Positions 16,551-25,344 of a stretch of 64,000 nucleotides of DNA are shown piece after piece. The stretch is from Sporosarcina sp. FSL W8-0480. GTDB taxonomy: Bacteria > Bacillota > Bacilli > Bacillales_A > Planococcaceae. Position 1 is the stretch's first letter; each line of letters begins with the position of its first letter. The stretch covers positions 2,177,501 to 2,241,500 of the forward strand of contig NZ_CP150166.1 of NCBI RefSeq assembly GCF_037963765.1, read 5' to 3'. A program made the translations under genes and the position numbers. The notes below the pieces were generated by a model. It was not told the origin of the DNA, searched no databases, and was given only the letters and a program-made list of their open reading frames with translations.

Positions 16551-17972
16551 TTATGTTTGTTTCATTTTCGAACGGATCCGCGGATCGAGGAATGCGTACA
16601 AAATGTCAATCAGCAAATTTACGAGCGAAATCGTAATTGCAATATAGACGACGCCGCCCATGATAGCCGGGACGTCCGGGATGAATTGCTTATCGACGAT
16701 GTAGCTGCCGATCCCTTTAATATTGAATACTTTCTCGGTCACAGCAGCGCCGCCTAACATGCCCCCAAACATGAGACCGATAACGGTAATGACTGGGATC
16801 ATCGCATTTCCGACTGCGTGCTTCCAAAGCATCTGGCTCTTTGTTAGCCCTTTCGCGCGTGCCGTAATGATGTAGTCCTCATGGATGATTTCAAGCAACG
16901 AAGACCGCATCATCCTTGCGATCGAAGCAGTAAGTCCAGTTCCTAAAACGACAACTGGCATGATGATCGATAATGCATTCCCCGGGGTATAAGTGGCTGA
17001 CAACCAACCAAGCTTGATCGAGAAATTCAAGATGAAGATCAGACCTTGCCAGAAATTCGGAATCGATAGCCCTAACAATGCAATGAACATGAATGTCGTA
17101 TCCAAAAACGAATTCGGCCGAGTCGCAGACAAAATGCCGACGGGGATTGCAATGACAATAGCCATTAGGACCGAGAAGATTGCAATCGTAAGGGTAATCG
17201 GGAATTTATTTGCAATACTCGACGCGATATCTTCATTGCCCGCAAAAGATGAACCAAGATCGAACGTTGCAATTCCTTTCAGTGCATTCCATAGTTGCTG
17301 CAAATATGGCAGGTCAAGTCCATGGATTTGATTAAACGCTGCAATCTGTTCCTTCGTCGCCGATTCTCCAAGAATGTTAGAAGCGGGATCGAATGGTGAA
17401 ATATAAAGAATGGAAAAGACGAGGATCCCTACCCCAATAATGACAAACACACTTTGGACGAGTCGCTCCATTATATATTTCAAAAACGGGTTGCTGATCA
17501 GAAACAGCCAAGCATACATAAGGACACCCGGCACAAGCGTTGCGAGAAGGAACATCGGCCGTTCAAGGAGTGATAAAAAGTACGAAGAATACGTCTCTTT
17601 ACGAACACCTACTTGCGAAAGCCGTTCATCGGTCCGTCGCCCAACCTCTTGCTGAAACCGTTCGGCCGCCAATTTTTCTGCTTGAAGGCGAATTTCATTC
17701 GGATTTTTCTTCTGCTGGAAAAATTCCGCTTTACGCAGCAACTGATCTTTGTACTCGTGGAATAAATGATCTTTCCGACCTTCATCTGTAAGCTCCCTTT
17801 GGACATCTGCCATCGTCGCTTCGTATGTACGGTCTTTTTTCTTCAATAAATAAAAGAGATAAACGAGTATATGGAGAGGCAATCCTGTTAAATAGAGCAG
17901 GAATCGATACATTGACCTTCCATGCGCCTCATTATAAGTTCTTTTGAGCAAGGCAGATATGCCCAGTTTCAT
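16551..17972 (-). CDS. Peptide-type ABC transporter permease (OppB/DppB family) with N-terminal extension
   Basis: A 473-residue protein, against about 310 usually. The canonical part begins near residue 165 (YIMERLVQSVFVIIGVGILV) and includes FDLGSSF, the EAA loop (ITARAKGLTKSQMLWKHAVG) and a final LDPRIRSK. The extra first 160 residues hold a hydrophobic pair, a charged, probably cytosolic stretch (about 50-130, with QAEKLAAERFQQEVGRRTDE) and another helix. First gene of the operon, with a plausible sigma-A promoter upstream. Works with the OppC-like subunit, the permuted binding protein and the divergent fused ATPase. Confidence 0.85.
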   Translation of the reverse strand: MKLGISALLKRTYNEAHGRSMYRFLLYLTGLPLHILVYLFYLLKKKDRTYEATMADVQRELTDEGRKDHLFHEYKDQLLRKAEFFQQKKNPNEIRLQAEKLAAERFQQEVGRRTDERLSQVGVRKETYSSYFLSLLERPMFLLATLVPGVLMYAWLFLISNPFLKYIMERLVQSVFVIIGVGILVFSILYISPFDPASNILGESATKEQIAAFNQIHGLDLPYLQQLWNALKGIATFDLGSSFAGNEDIASSIANKFPITLTIAIFSVLMAIVIAIPVGILSATRPNSFLDTTFMFIALLGLSIPNFWQGLIFILNFSIKLGWLSATYTPGNALSIIMPVVVLGTGLTASIARMMRSSLLEIIHEDYIITARAKGLTKSQMLWKHAVGNAMIPVITVIGLMFGGMLGGAAVTEKVFNIKGIGSYIVDKQFIPDVPAIMGGVVYIAITISLVNLLIDILYAFLDPRIRSKMKQT

Positions 17973-18018
17973 TCAAATTCCCTCCTGCCCATTCTTGTAT
18001 AATTCCTATCGGTATACT

Positions 18019-18047
18019 ATACTATAACTAAACAGAAAAGTTGTCAA
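18019..18047 (-). promoter_or_regulatory. Sigma-A promoter of the permease/binding-protein operon
   Basis: On the minus strand a perfect -35 TTGACA (18047-18042) is followed after 17 nt by TAGTAT. The region is rich in overlapping TATAGT hexamers. It lies 47-75 nt before the first permease gene. Confidence 0.55.
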
Positions 18048-18088
18048 TTTACTAAACTTATTTTGATAACCGATTGGGGGAACCTTTA

Positions 18089-19822
18089 ATGTCGGATACT
18101 ATATTAAGAGTGTCAGACCTGCATGTTTCATTCGCCGGAAGGGAAAAAGATTTCGATGCAGTACGCGGCGTCAGTTTTGAATTGAAAAGAGGGGAAACAT
18201 TAGGTATCGTCGGTGAATCCGGTAGTGGAAAAAGCGTCACTGCGCGTTCTATCATGCGTTTACTGCCTTCCCCTCCTTCCTATATGAAGCAAGGAAAAAT
18301 CGAATTTCAAGGGCAAGACCTTTCCTTGAAAACGGAGAAAGAAATGGAGAGCATCCGTGGGAAAGAAATCGGTATGATCTTCCAAGATCCGATGACCTCT
18401 CTAAACCCGACTATCCGGGTCGGAAAACAAATTGCCGAAAGTCTACTGAAACACAGAGGATTATCCAAAGCGGAAGCAAAGAGAGAAGCGATCGAGCTAT
18501 TGCAACTTGTCGGCATCAAAGACAGTGAGAAACGATTCAATCAGTATCCCCACGAATTTTCAGGCGGCATGCGCCAACGTGTCATGATAGCCATCGCGCT
18601 CGCGTGTAGGCCTTCCCTCTTAATAGCGGATGAGCCGACAACTGCACTTGACGTCACGATTCAAGCACAAATTTTGGAACTAATGAAGAGCATGCAAGAT
18701 CGTCTCGACACGTCCATCATCCTCATTACGCACGACTTTGGTGTCGTCGCAGGAATGTGCGACCGTGTCGTTGTCATGAAAGACGGGGAAATTGTCGAAA
18801 CAGGCACGACACTTGAGATTTTCGAAAACCCGCAGCATCCATATACGAAAAAACTATTGAATGCCTTGCCACGACTTGATGAAAAAAAGAAGCCAAAACG
18901 TACTCCACGTATTAAGGAAGGTATAGATTCATCAATTCCACTCGTTCAAGTGAATTCACTACGCCAGCATTTCGACAGCGGAAAAGGTGAATTGACGAAA
19001 GCGGTCAATGATATCAGCTTCTTCATACGCCCAGGCGAAACATTGGGACTCGTCGGCGAATCCGGCTCCGGCAAATCGACGACTGGCCGTGCCATCTTGC
19101 GGCTTAATGAACCGACTTCAGGAGACGTCCTCTACCAAGGAATCGCCGTCAACCGGTTGTCGAAAGATGAAATGAAAACGATGCGCCGCCATATGCAGAT
19201 GATTTTCCAGGATCCTTACTCATCGCTGAACCCGCGCTTCAAAGTGCTCGACATCATCGGGCAGGCGCTCGATATCCATAAATTGAGCAGTTCAAAGACA
19301 GAGCGAAGGAAACGTGTAGAGGAACTGCTCGAAATGGTCGGCCTCGAAGCAGCGCATGCCAATCGGTATCCTCATGAATTCTCAGGTGGCCAGCGCCAAC
19401 GTATCGGCATCGCCCGCGCATTAGCGGTCGAACCAGACTTCATCGTCTGCGACGAGCCATTATCAGCACTCGACGTCTCCATTCAAACTCAGATCGTCGA
19501 CTTGCTCGAGGATCTCCAACATAGGCTGGGGCTAACGTATTTATTCATTGCCCACGACCTGTCGATGGTGAAGCATATAAGCGACCGTGTCGCTGTCATG
19601 TACGCCGGCAAAATCGTCGAACTCGCGGAAAGCGAAGAGCTGTACAGTAACCCGCTACACCCGTACACAAAATCATTGCTCTCAGCAATCCCGATCCCAG
19701 ATCCACGGATCGAAGCAAACAAAAAACGCTACATCCCGGAAGAAGGCAACACTGCAGACCGCTACAACCTGCAAAACGCCCAATTAGTCGAAGTGTCAAA
19801 AGGACATTGGGTTGCAATTTAA
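18089..19822 (+). CDS. Peptide-type ABC transporter ATP-binding protein, OppD-OppF fusion
   Basis: A 577-residue protein with two complete ATPase domains. Domain 1 (about 1-265) has [16 protein letters not shown] and [12 protein letters not shown]; domain 2 (about 290-560) has [24 protein letters not shown] and [10 protein letters not shown]. Each is followed by the oligopeptide-transporter C-terminal region ([26 protein letters not shown]). Such fusions occur in the GsiA/YejF type. GGGGG lies 8 nt before the ATG at 18089; the TTG at 18074 is less likely. It faces away from the permease operon, and an IS1595 element now separates it from its terminator at 21721-21762. Confidence 0.95.
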   Translation: MSDTILRVSDLHVSFAGREKDFDAVRGVSFELKRGETLGIVGESGSGKSVTARSIMRLLPSPPSYMKQGKIEFQGQDLSLKTEKEMESIRGKEIGMIFQDPMTSLNPTIRVGKQIAESLLKHRGLSKAEAKREAIELLQLVGIKDSEKRFNQYPHEFSGGMRQRVMIAIALACRPSLLIADEPTTALDVTIQAQILELMKSMQDRLDTSIILITHDFGVVAGMCDRVVVMKDGEIVETGTTLEIFENPQHPYTKKLLNALPRLDEKKKPKRTPRIKEGIDSSIPLVQVNSLRQHFDSGKGELTKAVNDISFFIRPGETLGLVGESGSGKSTTGRAILRLNEPTSGDVLYQGIAVNRLSKDEMKTMRRHMQMIFQDPYSSLNPRFKVLDIIGQALDIHKLSSSKTERRKRVEELLEMVGLEAAHANRYPHEFSGGQRQRIGIARALAVEPDFIVCDEPLSALDVSIQTQIVDLLEDLQHRLGLTYLFIAHDLSMVKHISDRVAVMYAGKIVELAESEELYSNPLHPYTKSLLSAIPIPDPRIEANKKRYIPEEGNTADRYNLQNAQLVEVSKGHWVAI

Positions 19823-19842
19823 AAATACCTATCTACCCTTTT

Positions 19843-19850
19843 AAGAATAA
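19843..19850. repeat. Target-site duplication, left copy
   Basis: AAGAATAA directly before the left inverted repeat of the IS1595-family element; an identical octamer lies at 21711-21718. Confidence 0.9.
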
Positions 19851-19888
19851 GGCTATGTTAAATAGTATTGTTGAAATTGAAGGAATTA

Positions 19889-19916
19889 AAAAGGACCTTT
19901 TGTTTAGGGTCCTTTT
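19889..19916. terminator. Terminator hairpin inside the IS1595 element
   Basis: Stem AAAGGACC/GGTCCTTT with T-rich sequence. It is just inside the left end and can end transcripts of the passenger gene on the minus strand and of the ATPase gene on the plus strand. Confidence 0.65.
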
Positions 19917-19950
19917 AGCATTTTACTATCATTTAATTGTGAAATTAATT

Positions 19951-20487
19951 TTAGAAATCACTTTGTTTTTCAGGTTCGTAATATTCTTCTTGAGTTTTGA
20001 TTTCATCCAAAATCACAAAGGTGCTTAAAATATAATCTCCATTATCCGCTTTTATGATTTCGTCGCTTTCTTGGTTTAACAATTCCTTATTCCAAACAAA
20101 CTCTTGTTCAATAGTTTCATTTGCACCTATTTCAACTAGCACATAATCATAGAACGAACGCCCTTTTATGTTGGATATGTCTTGCTTATTTTCTGGACTC
20201 AACAATTGCCACTGCATCTTGTCTTTTTTTTCAACCATTACAGCAGATATTCCTTCTTCTGTATCTACTGGGATAGGTACAAAGATTTCTCTAGGCGAGT
20301 CATTATGATTTGTTAAAATTACTTTTGCAATGATTTCATCGTTTTGCGAGAATTCTTGTTTATTGATGGTTAAGTCTAATTCTATCCCTTCCATTTCGTT
20401 GGATGCTGTGTTCTTTGCGGATGAACACGCTGATAGGGTTAGCAGTAAAGCAAAAATCGATAAAATGAAATACTTGTTCAAATTCAT
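19951..20487 (-). CDS. Lipoprotein with BsuPI-like immunoglobulin fold (passenger of the IS)
   Basis: A 178-residue protein with a signal peptide and lipobox LSAC (Cys21). The mature part has the alternating beta-strand pattern of the BsuPI/intracellular proteinase inhibitor-like Ig fold (LDLTINKQEFSQNDEI, AKVILTNHNDSPREIFVPIP, DYVLVEIGANETIEQEFVW). It lies entirely within the inverted repeats of the IS1595 element, in the same orientation as the transposase and about 95 nt downstream. It is therefore a passenger not needed for transposition. Function unknown; it is predicted to sit on the outer face of the membrane. Confidence 0.75.
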   Translation of the reverse strand: MNLNKYFILSIFALLLTLSACSSAKNTASNEMEGIELDLTINKQEFSQNDEIIAKVILTNHNDSPREIFVPIPVDTEEGISAVMVEKKDKMQWQLLSPENKQDISNIKGRSFYDYVLVEIGANETIEQEFVWNKELLNQESDEIIKADNGDYILSTFVILDEIKTQEEYYEPEKQSDF

Positions 20488-20583
20488 CTCTATATCCTCC
20501 TTTATATTTGAAGTTTTGCTTCAATCGAAGCAGTAGAAAAAATCTTCACCCAGGAATTTTTCCTTTTGTCGAACGAAAGTATC

Positions 20584-21621
20584 TTAATATTCATACGTTC
20601 TTAACGAGTGATAAGTTTCATTAATTGGTAATAAACAACTTTCTACTATCATTTTGCTTATGGAACTAACATCACTTCTGTGCTTCACAATTTCGAGGAA
20701 TTGAAACCAACTCAAATAATGGTCGAGGTATTTTGTCGCCACGCCATTGAAACGTTGTATCCAGCTCTTTAATCGACTGTGATAGCTATTCACGTTTTGG
20801 ATATGGTATATGCCCTTTACTCGTTCAATTCCATCTGATTTGAAGCGGTAATGCTCCATACTTTTGCTTTTCGCATAGGTAGAAAAAGCTCTCCAAGCAT
20901 CAGTACAGAGCGTGTTGTCTGATGATAACTTTGAACCTATGGCTTTCTCTAACTGAGTCTTGGCAATACGCCCTCTTCCAAGAACACCTGAATAAGTAGC
21001 TTTTTGTCGGTCTCTTGCAACGAGGACACAAACCTGCTCGTGACTGATACCACGGAACCTTGATGACCCACCGCGTTTCCGTGGTTTACGGTCCTGAATA
21101 TCTCGCTTTCCCTTTTCGGAGTAAAGGAAATATGTTTCATCCATTTCCACAATGCCTGAAAAAGCATTAAAGTCCATTTGCTCTAGGGCAGACAAGACTT
21201 TGTGCCTCCAGTAAAACAAAGTAACATAATGAACACCACCGATAAGTTCAGCCGATTTACGAAGAGAATAGCCTTCTAACATACACTTTATGAATTCTAT
21301 CCATTTCTCAGGCTTATGGGTGCGATAAAGGGGAGTGTTCGTGACATCCGTAAATGTTTTCCTGCAATCTTTACAGCGATATCGTTGGCGTTCGACACCT
21401 TTTGTCCCGACCTTAACTGTATATCTGCCAAACCTAACTACTTGTTTGGAATTACAATGAATACAAGTATATCCCTCTTTATTTTTACGCTCATTTATTT
21501 CTTGGAATATTGGCTCACTCGGATAGAATGACGCAAGTGAAGTAATAAAGAATTCTTTTAAACGATGTTGCTCTGCGGGTTTTAACCTTTTGATTTCTGC
21601 TATTATTTCGTTTAACCTCAT
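20584..21621 (-). CDS. IS1595-family transposase (ISXO2-like)
   Basis: A 345-residue transposase, apparently intact. An N-terminal zinc ribbon (CIHC near residue 54 and CKDC near 83) and a helix-turn-helix region (GYSLRKSAELIGGVHYVTLFYW) precede the ISXO2-like DDE-type catalytic domain: VEMDETYF (first Asp), LCTDAWRAF (second Asp), and IQNVNSYHSRLKSWI with FNGVATKYLDHYL (the Asn and Lys region of this family). It starts at 21621 with GGAGGAATTAGT upstream and lies within inverted repeats with an 8-bp duplication. Confidence 0.92.
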   Translation of the reverse strand: MRLNEIIAEIKRLKPAEQHRLKEFFITSLASFYPSEPIFQEINERKNKEGYTCIHCNSKQVVRFGRYTVKVGTKGVERQRYRCKDCRKTFTDVTNTPLYRTHKPEKWIEFIKCMLEGYSLRKSAELIGGVHYVTLFYWRHKVLSALEQMDFNAFSGIVEMDETYFLYSEKGKRDIQDRKPRKRGGSSRFRGISHEQVCVLVARDRQKATYSGVLGRGRIAKTQLEKAIGSKLSSDNTLCTDAWRAFSTYAKSKSMEHYRFKSDGIERVKGIYHIQNVNSYHSRLKSWIQRFNGVATKYLDHYLSWFQFLEIVKHRSDVSSISKMIVESCLLPINETYHSLRTYEY

Positions 21622-21710
21622 ACTAATTCCTCCGAATGAACGTTCTTACTCCTATTATAGAACATTTATTTCCAATTAATCAAATATCAACAAAGATATT
21701 TAACATAGCC

Positions 21711-21718
21711 AAGAATAA
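21711..21718. repeat. Target-site duplication, right copy
   Basis: AAGAATAA directly after the right inverted repeat of the IS1595-family element. Confidence 0.9.
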
Positions 21719-21720
21719 AA

Positions 21721-21762
21721 AACCACTTTCCTGCTCATTTTCTTCAGGAAAGTGGTTTTTTT
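21721..21762. terminator. Original terminator of the fused ATPase gene, now separated by the IS
   Basis: Perfect stem AACCACTTTCCTG/CAGGAAAGTGGTT followed by T residues; bidirectional with the minus-strand gene at 21786. Removing the IS places it about 40 nt after the ATPase stop codon. Confidence 0.9.
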
Positions 21763-21785
21763 AGGTCTAAAAGGTACACAACAAA

Positions 21786-22085
21786 CTATTCGTTTTTTTT
21801 ATTGTTCTGATTAACCCCATTCGGTTCAATCCCGAACTGCGCTACTCCTTGAGAACGGAATTCACTTGGCTCTTCCTGAAAAGAGAACCCATTCTCTAAC
21901 TTATCCACCGGATTCATTCCATTTGGTTCCGGACCAAGTTCACTGTCTTTCGTATTATCAGAAAGCGCTTGGAGTGGGGTTGCGGTATCTTTACCATTTT
22001 CAACAAATTCATTTCTGAATTCCTTACCCCTTCTCTCATTCCACTGTTCTTCTTCTGAAAACAATTCATTAAATTTCTTATCCAT
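21786..22085 (-). CDS. Hydrophilic protein (uncharacterised)
   Basis: A 99-residue, highly charged protein with no hydrophobic segment. It contains two related motifs, GPEPNGMNPVDK and GIEPNGVNQNNK, and an ExFRNEF stretch. The composition suggests an intrinsically disordered, perhaps spore-related protein, but no family is recognised. AAGGAGG lies ahead of the ATG. Confidence 0.55.
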   Translation of the reverse strand: MDKKFNELFSEEEQWNERRGKEFRNEFVENGKDTATPLQALSDNTKDSELGPEPNGMNPVDKLENGFSFQEEPSEFRSQGVAQFGIEPNGVNQNNKKNE

Positions 22086-22253
22086 TACGGAATCCTCCTT
22101 TCTTCATTTCAAATAATTCATCGTCTTAATTAATTTAATAACCGTTTATGTAAGACTGCAAACATTTTCATTATAAGGATACACTGAATACAAAGTATTC
22201 CGGATATTTCAAGAGGGGTTCTAATGCTCCGATAACCATGATATAGTATTAAT

Positions 22254-22281
22254 TACTTTAACACGCTAAAGCGATAAAGTA
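22254..22281 (+). promoter_or_regulatory. Dyad element in leader of amino acid transporter operon
   Basis: TACTTTA and TAAAGTA arms enclose a smaller CGCTAAAGCG hairpin. It sits 27-54 nt before the start codon of the binding protein, where an operator or attenuator could act. It is not a recognised riboswitch. Confidence 0.35.
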
Positions 22282-22307
22282 TTTTAACCAACAAAGGGGA
22301 GAAAAAA

Positions 22308-23090
22308 ATGAAAAAGTTATTGATGGTTCTGATTGTTTCACTTAGCACTGTACTATTTCTGACTGGTTGCGGAAGTTCAAATTCCAATTCAGCATCGAAA
22401 AAGGATACTCTCGTCATCGGTGTCGATGATAAATTTGCACCCATGGGGTTCCGCGATGAGAATAATGAACTGACCGGCTTTGATATCGAATACGCCGAAG
22501 CTGTTGCAGAAGAAATGGGAATGACAGTTAAGTTTCAGCCAATAGATTGGAAAACGAAAGAAACGGAATTAAGCAGCGGCCGAATTGACCTTATATGGAA
22601 TGGTTATACAATCACCGACGAACGTAAAAAGAAAGTTCTATTTACTAAGCCGTATTTAAAAAATGCTCAAGTCATTGCAACATTACAAAATTCTGATATC
22701 ACCAATTTAAAGGATCTAAAAGGAAAGGCTGTAGGATTGCAAGCACTATCTTCAGCGGCTGATGCCTTGAATGCCAATCCGATCAGCGGTGAAATCAAAT
22801 CCATTTCCGAATACGCCGATAACGTACTTGCCTTATCTGATTTGAAAGCTGGCCGGGTGGAAGCTGTAGTCATTGACGAAGTCGTCATCAATTATTACAT
22901 GGCTAAAGAAGAAGGTAGTTTTAAAGTGATCGAAGAGTCATTGGCACCGGAACTATATGGGATTGGTGTCAAAAAAGGCAATGAAGAATTGCTTGAGAAA
23001 TTACAAGCCGCTATCGACAAAGTGAATGCTGACGGAACTGCTTCCGCAATCTCTGAAAAATGGTTCGGGGAAGATAAAATTTTAAAATAA
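22308..23090 (+). CDS. Amino acid ABC transporter substrate-binding lipoprotein (family 3)
   Basis: A 260-residue lipoprotein with lipobox LTGC (Cys21) and the bacterial family-3 solute-binding domain (DTLVIGVDDKFAPMGFRDENN, GFDIEYAEAVAEEMG, WNGYTITDERKKKV). This family captures polar amino acids or cystine; the closest look is FliY/TcyA-like. AAAGGGGAG lies 6 nt before the ATG. It is the first gene of a three-gene operon with a permease and an ATPase. The exact amino acid is not determinable. Confidence 0.9.
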   Translation: MKKLLMVLIVSLSTVLFLTGCGSSNSNSASKKDTLVIGVDDKFAPMGFRDENNELTGFDIEYAEAVAEEMGMTVKFQPIDWKTKETELSSGRIDLIWNGYTITDERKKKVLFTKPYLKNAQVIATLQNSDITNLKDLKGKAVGLQALSSAADALNANPISGEIKSISEYADNVLALSDLKAGRVEAVVIDEVVINYYMAKEEGSFKVIEESLAPELYGIGVKKGNEELLEKLQAAIDKVNADGTASAISEKWFGEDKILK

Positions 23091-23126
23091 AGTGTTTGGT
23101 ACGCTGATTTACGGGGGTGCAAGATT

Positions 23127-23789
23127 ATGACGATTGATTATTTAGTTTCCATACTATTACCAATGCTTGAAGGGGCTCGTGCAACAATTATATTATTTAT
23201 CATCGCCATCATCGCTTCAATCCCTTTAGGATTCCTGTTAACATTGGCAGTGAGAAGTTCCATCAAGCCCCTCTCATGGCTTGCGAGTTCATATATTTAC
23301 GTAATGAGGGGAACGCCGCTTTTATTGCAGCTTCTCTTCTTAGTTTTTGGGTTGCCTCATATACCTGGCATTGGTCAATATTTAGTTATCGATAGATTTG
23401 TTGCTGCATGTTTAGGCTTTATCTTGAATTATGCCGCTTATTTTGCCGAGATTTTTCGGGGCGGCTTACTTGCAATCGATAAAGGTCAATACGAAGCCTC
23501 AAAAGTGTTAGGTTTAAATAAAATCCAGACGCTTGTTCATATTGTGTTACCTCAAATGTTTCGTATTGCCTTGCCTGCAGTTGCAAATGAATCGGTCACT
23601 CTGGTGAAAGATACAGCCTTGCTATACGCGGTAGCTGTGCCGGAGTTATTGCACTATGCGCAAACAGCGGTCAATCGTGACTTCACCATTATTCCGTTTG
23701 TATTAGCAGGCATCATTTATCTACTCATCACAATCTGCTTGACATTTATCTTCAAATGGTTGGAACGCCGATTGCAATATGAATTGTAA
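23127..23789 (+). CDS. Polar amino acid ABC transporter permease
   Basis: A 220-residue HisM/GlnP-family permease with about five membrane helices. It carries RGTPLLLQLLFLVFGLP and the EAA loop (GQYEASKVLGLNKIQTLVHIVLPQ), which contacts the ATPase. GGGGGTG precedes the ATG. It lies between the binding protein and ATPase genes and most likely works as a homodimer because no second permease gene is present. Confidence 0.93.
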   Translation: MTIDYLVSILLPMLEGARATIILFIIAIIASIPLGFLLTLAVRSSIKPLSWLASSYIYVMRGTPLLLQLLFLVFGLPHIPGIGQYLVIDRFVAACLGFILNYAAYFAEIFRGGLLAIDKGQYEASKVLGLNKIQTLVHIVLPQMFRIALPAVANESVTLVKDTALLYAVAVPELLHYAQTAVNRDFTIIPFVLAGIIYLLITICLTFIFKWLERRLQYEL

Positions 23790-23790
23790 A

Positions 23791-23927
23791 GGTACCTGTG
23801 CAAGAAACATTCATGATAATTCAATCAATTTGAATATTTATACAGTCATGTATTACCTCTGCGACGTTTCGATTTCATATTTATGCAATTGTAGTGTATA
23901 AACTGAATTGTCTGCTGCACAGGTACC
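23791..23927. repeat. 12-bp perfect inverted repeat enclosing 113 bp, inside the operon
   Basis: GGTACCTGTGCA at 23791-23802 is mirrored by TGCACAGGTACC at 23916-23927. The enclosed DNA is AT-rich and non-coding. It separates the permease and ATPase genes, which in this operon type are usually adjacent. Confidence 0.7.
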
Positions 23928-23944
23928 AAAAAAGGAGTGAGGTC

Positions 23945-24691
23945 ATGTCAATTTTACAAGTTAAAGAGTTGAAGAAGTCATTTGGTCAACTTCAAGTGCT
24001 AAAACAGATCAGTTTTGATGTTGATAAAAATGATGTCATCGCTGTAATTGGACCTTCCGGTTCTGGGAAAAGTACAATGCTTAGGAGCCTTATTCACCTT
24101 GAAGAGATTGACGGTGGAAGCATCTCTGTAAATGATGAGTTCGTCGTAAACGAAGGGATCTATTCATCCCCAAAACAAATCAAACAGATCACATCCCGTA
24201 TGGGTATGGTGTTTCAGCATTTCAATCTCTTCCCGCATTTAACGGTAGTAGAGAATTTGGAAATCGCACCAAAGCTTTTAAAGGAAGGAAATGCCAAACA
24301 GAATCGTAAGGCAAGCCTGGAGCTTCTTGAAAAAGTCGGTCTTTCGGATAAAGCAGATGTGCTGCCGGCAAAACTTTCCGGTGGCCAAAAACAACGGGTA
24401 GCAATTGCGAGGGCTTTAATGAGGAATCCCGACATCCTATTATTTGATGAACCTACTTCCGCCCTTGATCCCGAATTGACCGGCGAAGTACTTACAGTTA
24501 TCAAAGATCTCGCTAAGGAGCATATGACGATGATCATCGTGACGCATGAAATGGACTTTGCGCGGGATGTCGCAAACAAAGTTCTTTTCATGGATAAAGG
24601 TGAAATCGTTGAATCGGGAAATCCTTTGGATGTTCTTGTACAACCGAAAATGGAGCGGACTAAAAAATTCCTCAATCGAACGAAACTGTAA
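23945..24691 (+). CDS. Polar amino acid ABC transporter ATP-binding protein
   Basis: A 248-residue ATPase of the GlnQ/TcyC type: Walker [11 protein letters not shown]-loop in [14 protein letters not shown], signature [15 protein letters not shown], Walker [15 protein letters not shown], and the switch His in [19 protein letters not shown] lies before the ATG at 23945, so the longer frame from 23894 is rejected; that extension would run over the inverted repeat. Third gene of the importer operon. Confidence 0.95.
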   Translation: MSILQVKELKKSFGQLQVLKQISFDVDKNDVIAVIGPSGSGKSTMLRSLIHLEEIDGGSISVNDEFVVNEGIYSSPKQIKQITSRMGMVFQHFNLFPHLTVVENLEIAPKLLKEGNAKQNRKASLELLEKVGLSDKADVLPAKLSGGQKQRVAIARALMRNPDILLFDEPTSALDPELTGEVLTVIKDLAKEHMTMIIVTHEMDFARDVANKVLFMDKGEIVESGNPLDVLVQPKMERTKKFLNRTKL

Positions 24692-24717
24692 AATCACATT
24701 CATTTAGATGTAAAAAG

Positions 24718-24747
24718 AAAGAGTCAGTCGAATAAGACTAACTCTTT
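24718..24747. terminator. Shared terminator between the amino acid importer and FMN reductase genes
   Basis: Stem AAAGAGTCAGTC/GACTAACTCTTT with one mismatch. On the minus strand it is followed by a pyrimidine-rich TCTTTTTAC tract. Confidence 0.65.
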
Positions 24748-24759
24748 CCGTGGAATGTG

Positions 24760-25326
24760 TTAAAAATCATATTCTTCATCTTTTTTCTTACGAATGGCCT
24801 CGAACGCTTCCACTGTCATCACCGTATCCTCTGTTAGTCGCTCCAAACGGAAAAGGATATCATCGTTGACAATTTCCTTACGTAAAAAGTCTTTTTCTTC
24901 AATGAAGACATAAGTCGGAACGATATGTGCCTTCATATAGGCCAAAACCGGTTTCAACTGCTGCTCGACCATCAAATAATGCTTTGCTGTGCCGGCTGTT
25001 ACGACGATGCTGACGACCTTGTCACGGAAAGCATTGACTGGCAACAGGTCAAAGATATTTTTAAGTGTTGCGGGAATGGATGCTTGGAATACCGGCGTCC
25101 CTATTATAATGGCATCCGCTGCCATTATAGTTTCTGTGACGAATTTCGTATCCCCTTCATACTCGAAATAATTACGTCCATCACTAAATTCCACTTTATA
25201 TTCAGCTAAATCAAGAAGCGTGATTTCATGTTCAGGATACTTTTGTTTAAGAATATCCATTGTTTTCAGCATAGCAGTCTTAGTCTTCGAACCGACGATT
25301 GAGCCGGATAACGCTACAATTTTCAT
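24760..25326 (-). CDS. NAD(P)H-dependent FMN reductase family protein
   Basis: A 188-residue flavodoxin-like protein. The N-terminus MKIVALSGSIVGSKTKT is the FMN phosphate-binding loop, and ADAIIIGTPVFQASIPATLKN is the family's second conserved region. Related enzymes (SsuE/MsuE type) supply reduced FMN to luciferase-like monooxygenases, and the neighbouring gene encodes one. GGGAG lies 4 nt before the ATG. It is the last gene of the MhqR-type cluster. Confidence 0.85.
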   Translation of the reverse strand: MKIVALSGSIVGSKTKTAMLKTMDILKQKYPEHEITLLDLAEYKVEFSDGRNYFEYEGDTKFVTETIMAADAIIIGTPVFQASIPATLKNIFDLLPVNAFRDKVVSIVVTAGTAKHYLMVEQQLKPVLAYMKAHIVPTYVFIEEKDFLRKEIVNDDILFRLERLTEDTVMTVEAFEAIRKKKDEEYDF

Positions 25327-25344
25327 TTTACTCCCACCTATTCT

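Larger units (their letters stand above)
19851..21710 (-). mobile_element. IS1595-family insertion element with passenger gene
   Basis: A 1,860-bp element bounded by imperfect terminal inverted repeats. The left end is GGCTATGTTAAATAGTATTG and the right end, read inward, is GGCTATGTTAAATATCTTTG; the match continues with TTGTTGA. An 8-bp duplication, AAGAATAA, flanks it on both sides, which is the duplication length known for IS1595 elements. It carries a full-length transposase (20584-21621) and, between the transposase stop and the left end, a lipoprotein gene (19951-20487). It was inserted about 28 bp after the stop codon of the fused ATPase gene and just ahead of that gene's original terminator. 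The intact repeats and duplication suggest a fairly recent insertion. Confidence 0.93.
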
